A stretch of DNA of 5,366 nucleotides from Chloroflexota bacterium (GTDB lineage: Bacteria; Chloroflexota; Limnocylindria; Limnocylindrales; CSP1-4). Positions 4,868 to 5,366 of the stretch are shown here, piece after piece. The position numbers and the translations under genes were made by a program. The notes below the pieces were generated by a model that saw nothing but the letters and a program-made list of their open reading frames with translations, did not search any database and was not told the DNA's origin. The stretch spans positions 1 through 5,366 of the forward strand of contig JAJYMP010000388.1 of the NCBI GenBank assembly GCA_021786915.1. The letters are read 5' to 3'. How positions within the stretch are numbered: position 1 is the stretch's first letter; every line of letters begins with the position of its first letter.

Positions 4868-5366
4868 CTAGCGGTCTGGATCGCCGCTCCTCACGACCGC
4901 GATGGCGTTCTCGAGGCGGAGCTTGGCGATGGTCAGGTACTTTGCGAGGTTGGCCCGGTCCGTGCTGCCGATCGACTCGAGGAGCCGTGGGTCGCGGATC
5001 ACGCCGAGCAGTTCCTCGACCGCCTCGTTCAGCTGCGCCTTCGCGGAGTGGAGGCTGTCGTCCTTGAGGTTCTCATGGGGGCCAGCTGCCGCCCAGCCGA
5101 CTTCGGCCGCGCCGTTGACGACGGCCGCCGCGACCGGCGCGGGCACCGGGACGGCCTGCGCCTTGCCTTCCTCGCCGTCCTCTGGCTGGCGGGCCGGGCG
5201 ACCCTCGATGCGCTCTCGCAGCTTGACGAGCGAGAGCTCATTGCGGGCAACTGCGTCGGCCAGCCGCTTGCGCTTCTTGGGGTCGGCGACCTTCATGATC
5301 TCGTAGGCGTGGGAAAGGGTGTCCTTGCGCAAAGACACGAGTTCCCGCACCTCTGGCGGCGCGTCC
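4868..5366 (-). CDS. Unrecognised helical, coiled-coil-like protein, probably 5'-partial
   Basis: I do not recognise this protein. The minus-strand frame ends at a TAG (4868-4870) and is open to the right edge. The first internal start is GTG at 5350 (160 residues), but it has no usable ribosome binding site because GAGG abuts it, so the gene probably begins outside. It has two helical parts. The N-terminal one is strongly charged (KKRKRLADAVARNELSLVKL), with coiled-coil-like leucine spacing. The C-terminal one (about the last 65 residues) contains LHSAKAQLNEAVEELLGVI and a second helix, ANLAKYLTIAKLRLENAIAVV. An Ala/Pro/Val-rich linker of about 40 residues separates them. There is no signal peptide or membrane helix in the visible part. 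It converges on the secreted-protein gene across a shared terminator. Cytoplasmic oligomerisation is an inference. Confidence 0.72.
   Translation of the reverse strand, partial: DAPPEVRELVSLRKDTLSHAYEIMKVADPKKRKRLADAVARNELSLVKLRERIEGRPARQPEDGEEGKAQAVPVPAPVAAAVVNGAAEVGWAAAGPHENLKDDSLHSAKAQLNEAVEELLGVIRDPRLLESIGSTDRANLAKYLTIAKLRLENAIAVVRSGDPDR

Overview
The window is very GC-rich by eye and has strong G/C third positions. Its genes are short and closely packed, with GTG starts and some starts lacking a ribosome binding site. This fits a high-GC Chloroflexota (Limnocylindria/Ellin6529-like) or actinobacterial genome. That placement rests on composition and on remembered family resemblance, not on a marker gene. 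I see no rRNA, tRNA, CRISPR, transposase or phage module.

Layout. (1) Positions 1-881, minus strand: a three-helix membrane protein with an exported beta-repeat domain of the LiaF/'toast-rack' type, cut by the window's left edge. (2) Positions 882-996: a short divergent intergenic region. (3) Positions 997-4073, plus strand: four consecutive genes. They are a HAD-superfamily phosphatase/phosphoglucomutase-like enzyme, a PlsC-type acyltransferase, a 121-residue protein I do not recognise, and a UbiA-family membrane prenyltransferase. The UbiA frame is open and coding-like well upstream of its first ordinary start codon, so its true N-terminus is unresolved. (4) Positions 4074-4249: a leader with several mutually exclusive base-pairing options. 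(5) Positions 4250-4774, plus strand: a small secreted protein with a Ser/Glu/Pro-rich linker, a Cys-containing mini-domain and a His/Gly tail. (6) Positions 4775-4867: two perfect hairpins, the second a good intrinsic terminator lying between convergent genes. (7) Positions 4868-5366, minus strand: a helical, coiled-coil-like protein of unknown function that probably continues past the right edge.

How the genes may work together: an acyltransferase and a prenyltransferase with a HAD hydrolase just ahead suggest a small membrane-lipid or isoprenoid-lipid unit, with the 121-residue protein as a possible accessory. This is inferred from adjacency only. The least explained items are the leader RNA at 4074-4249, the missing start of the UbiA gene, and the secreted protein with its degenerate internal duplication.
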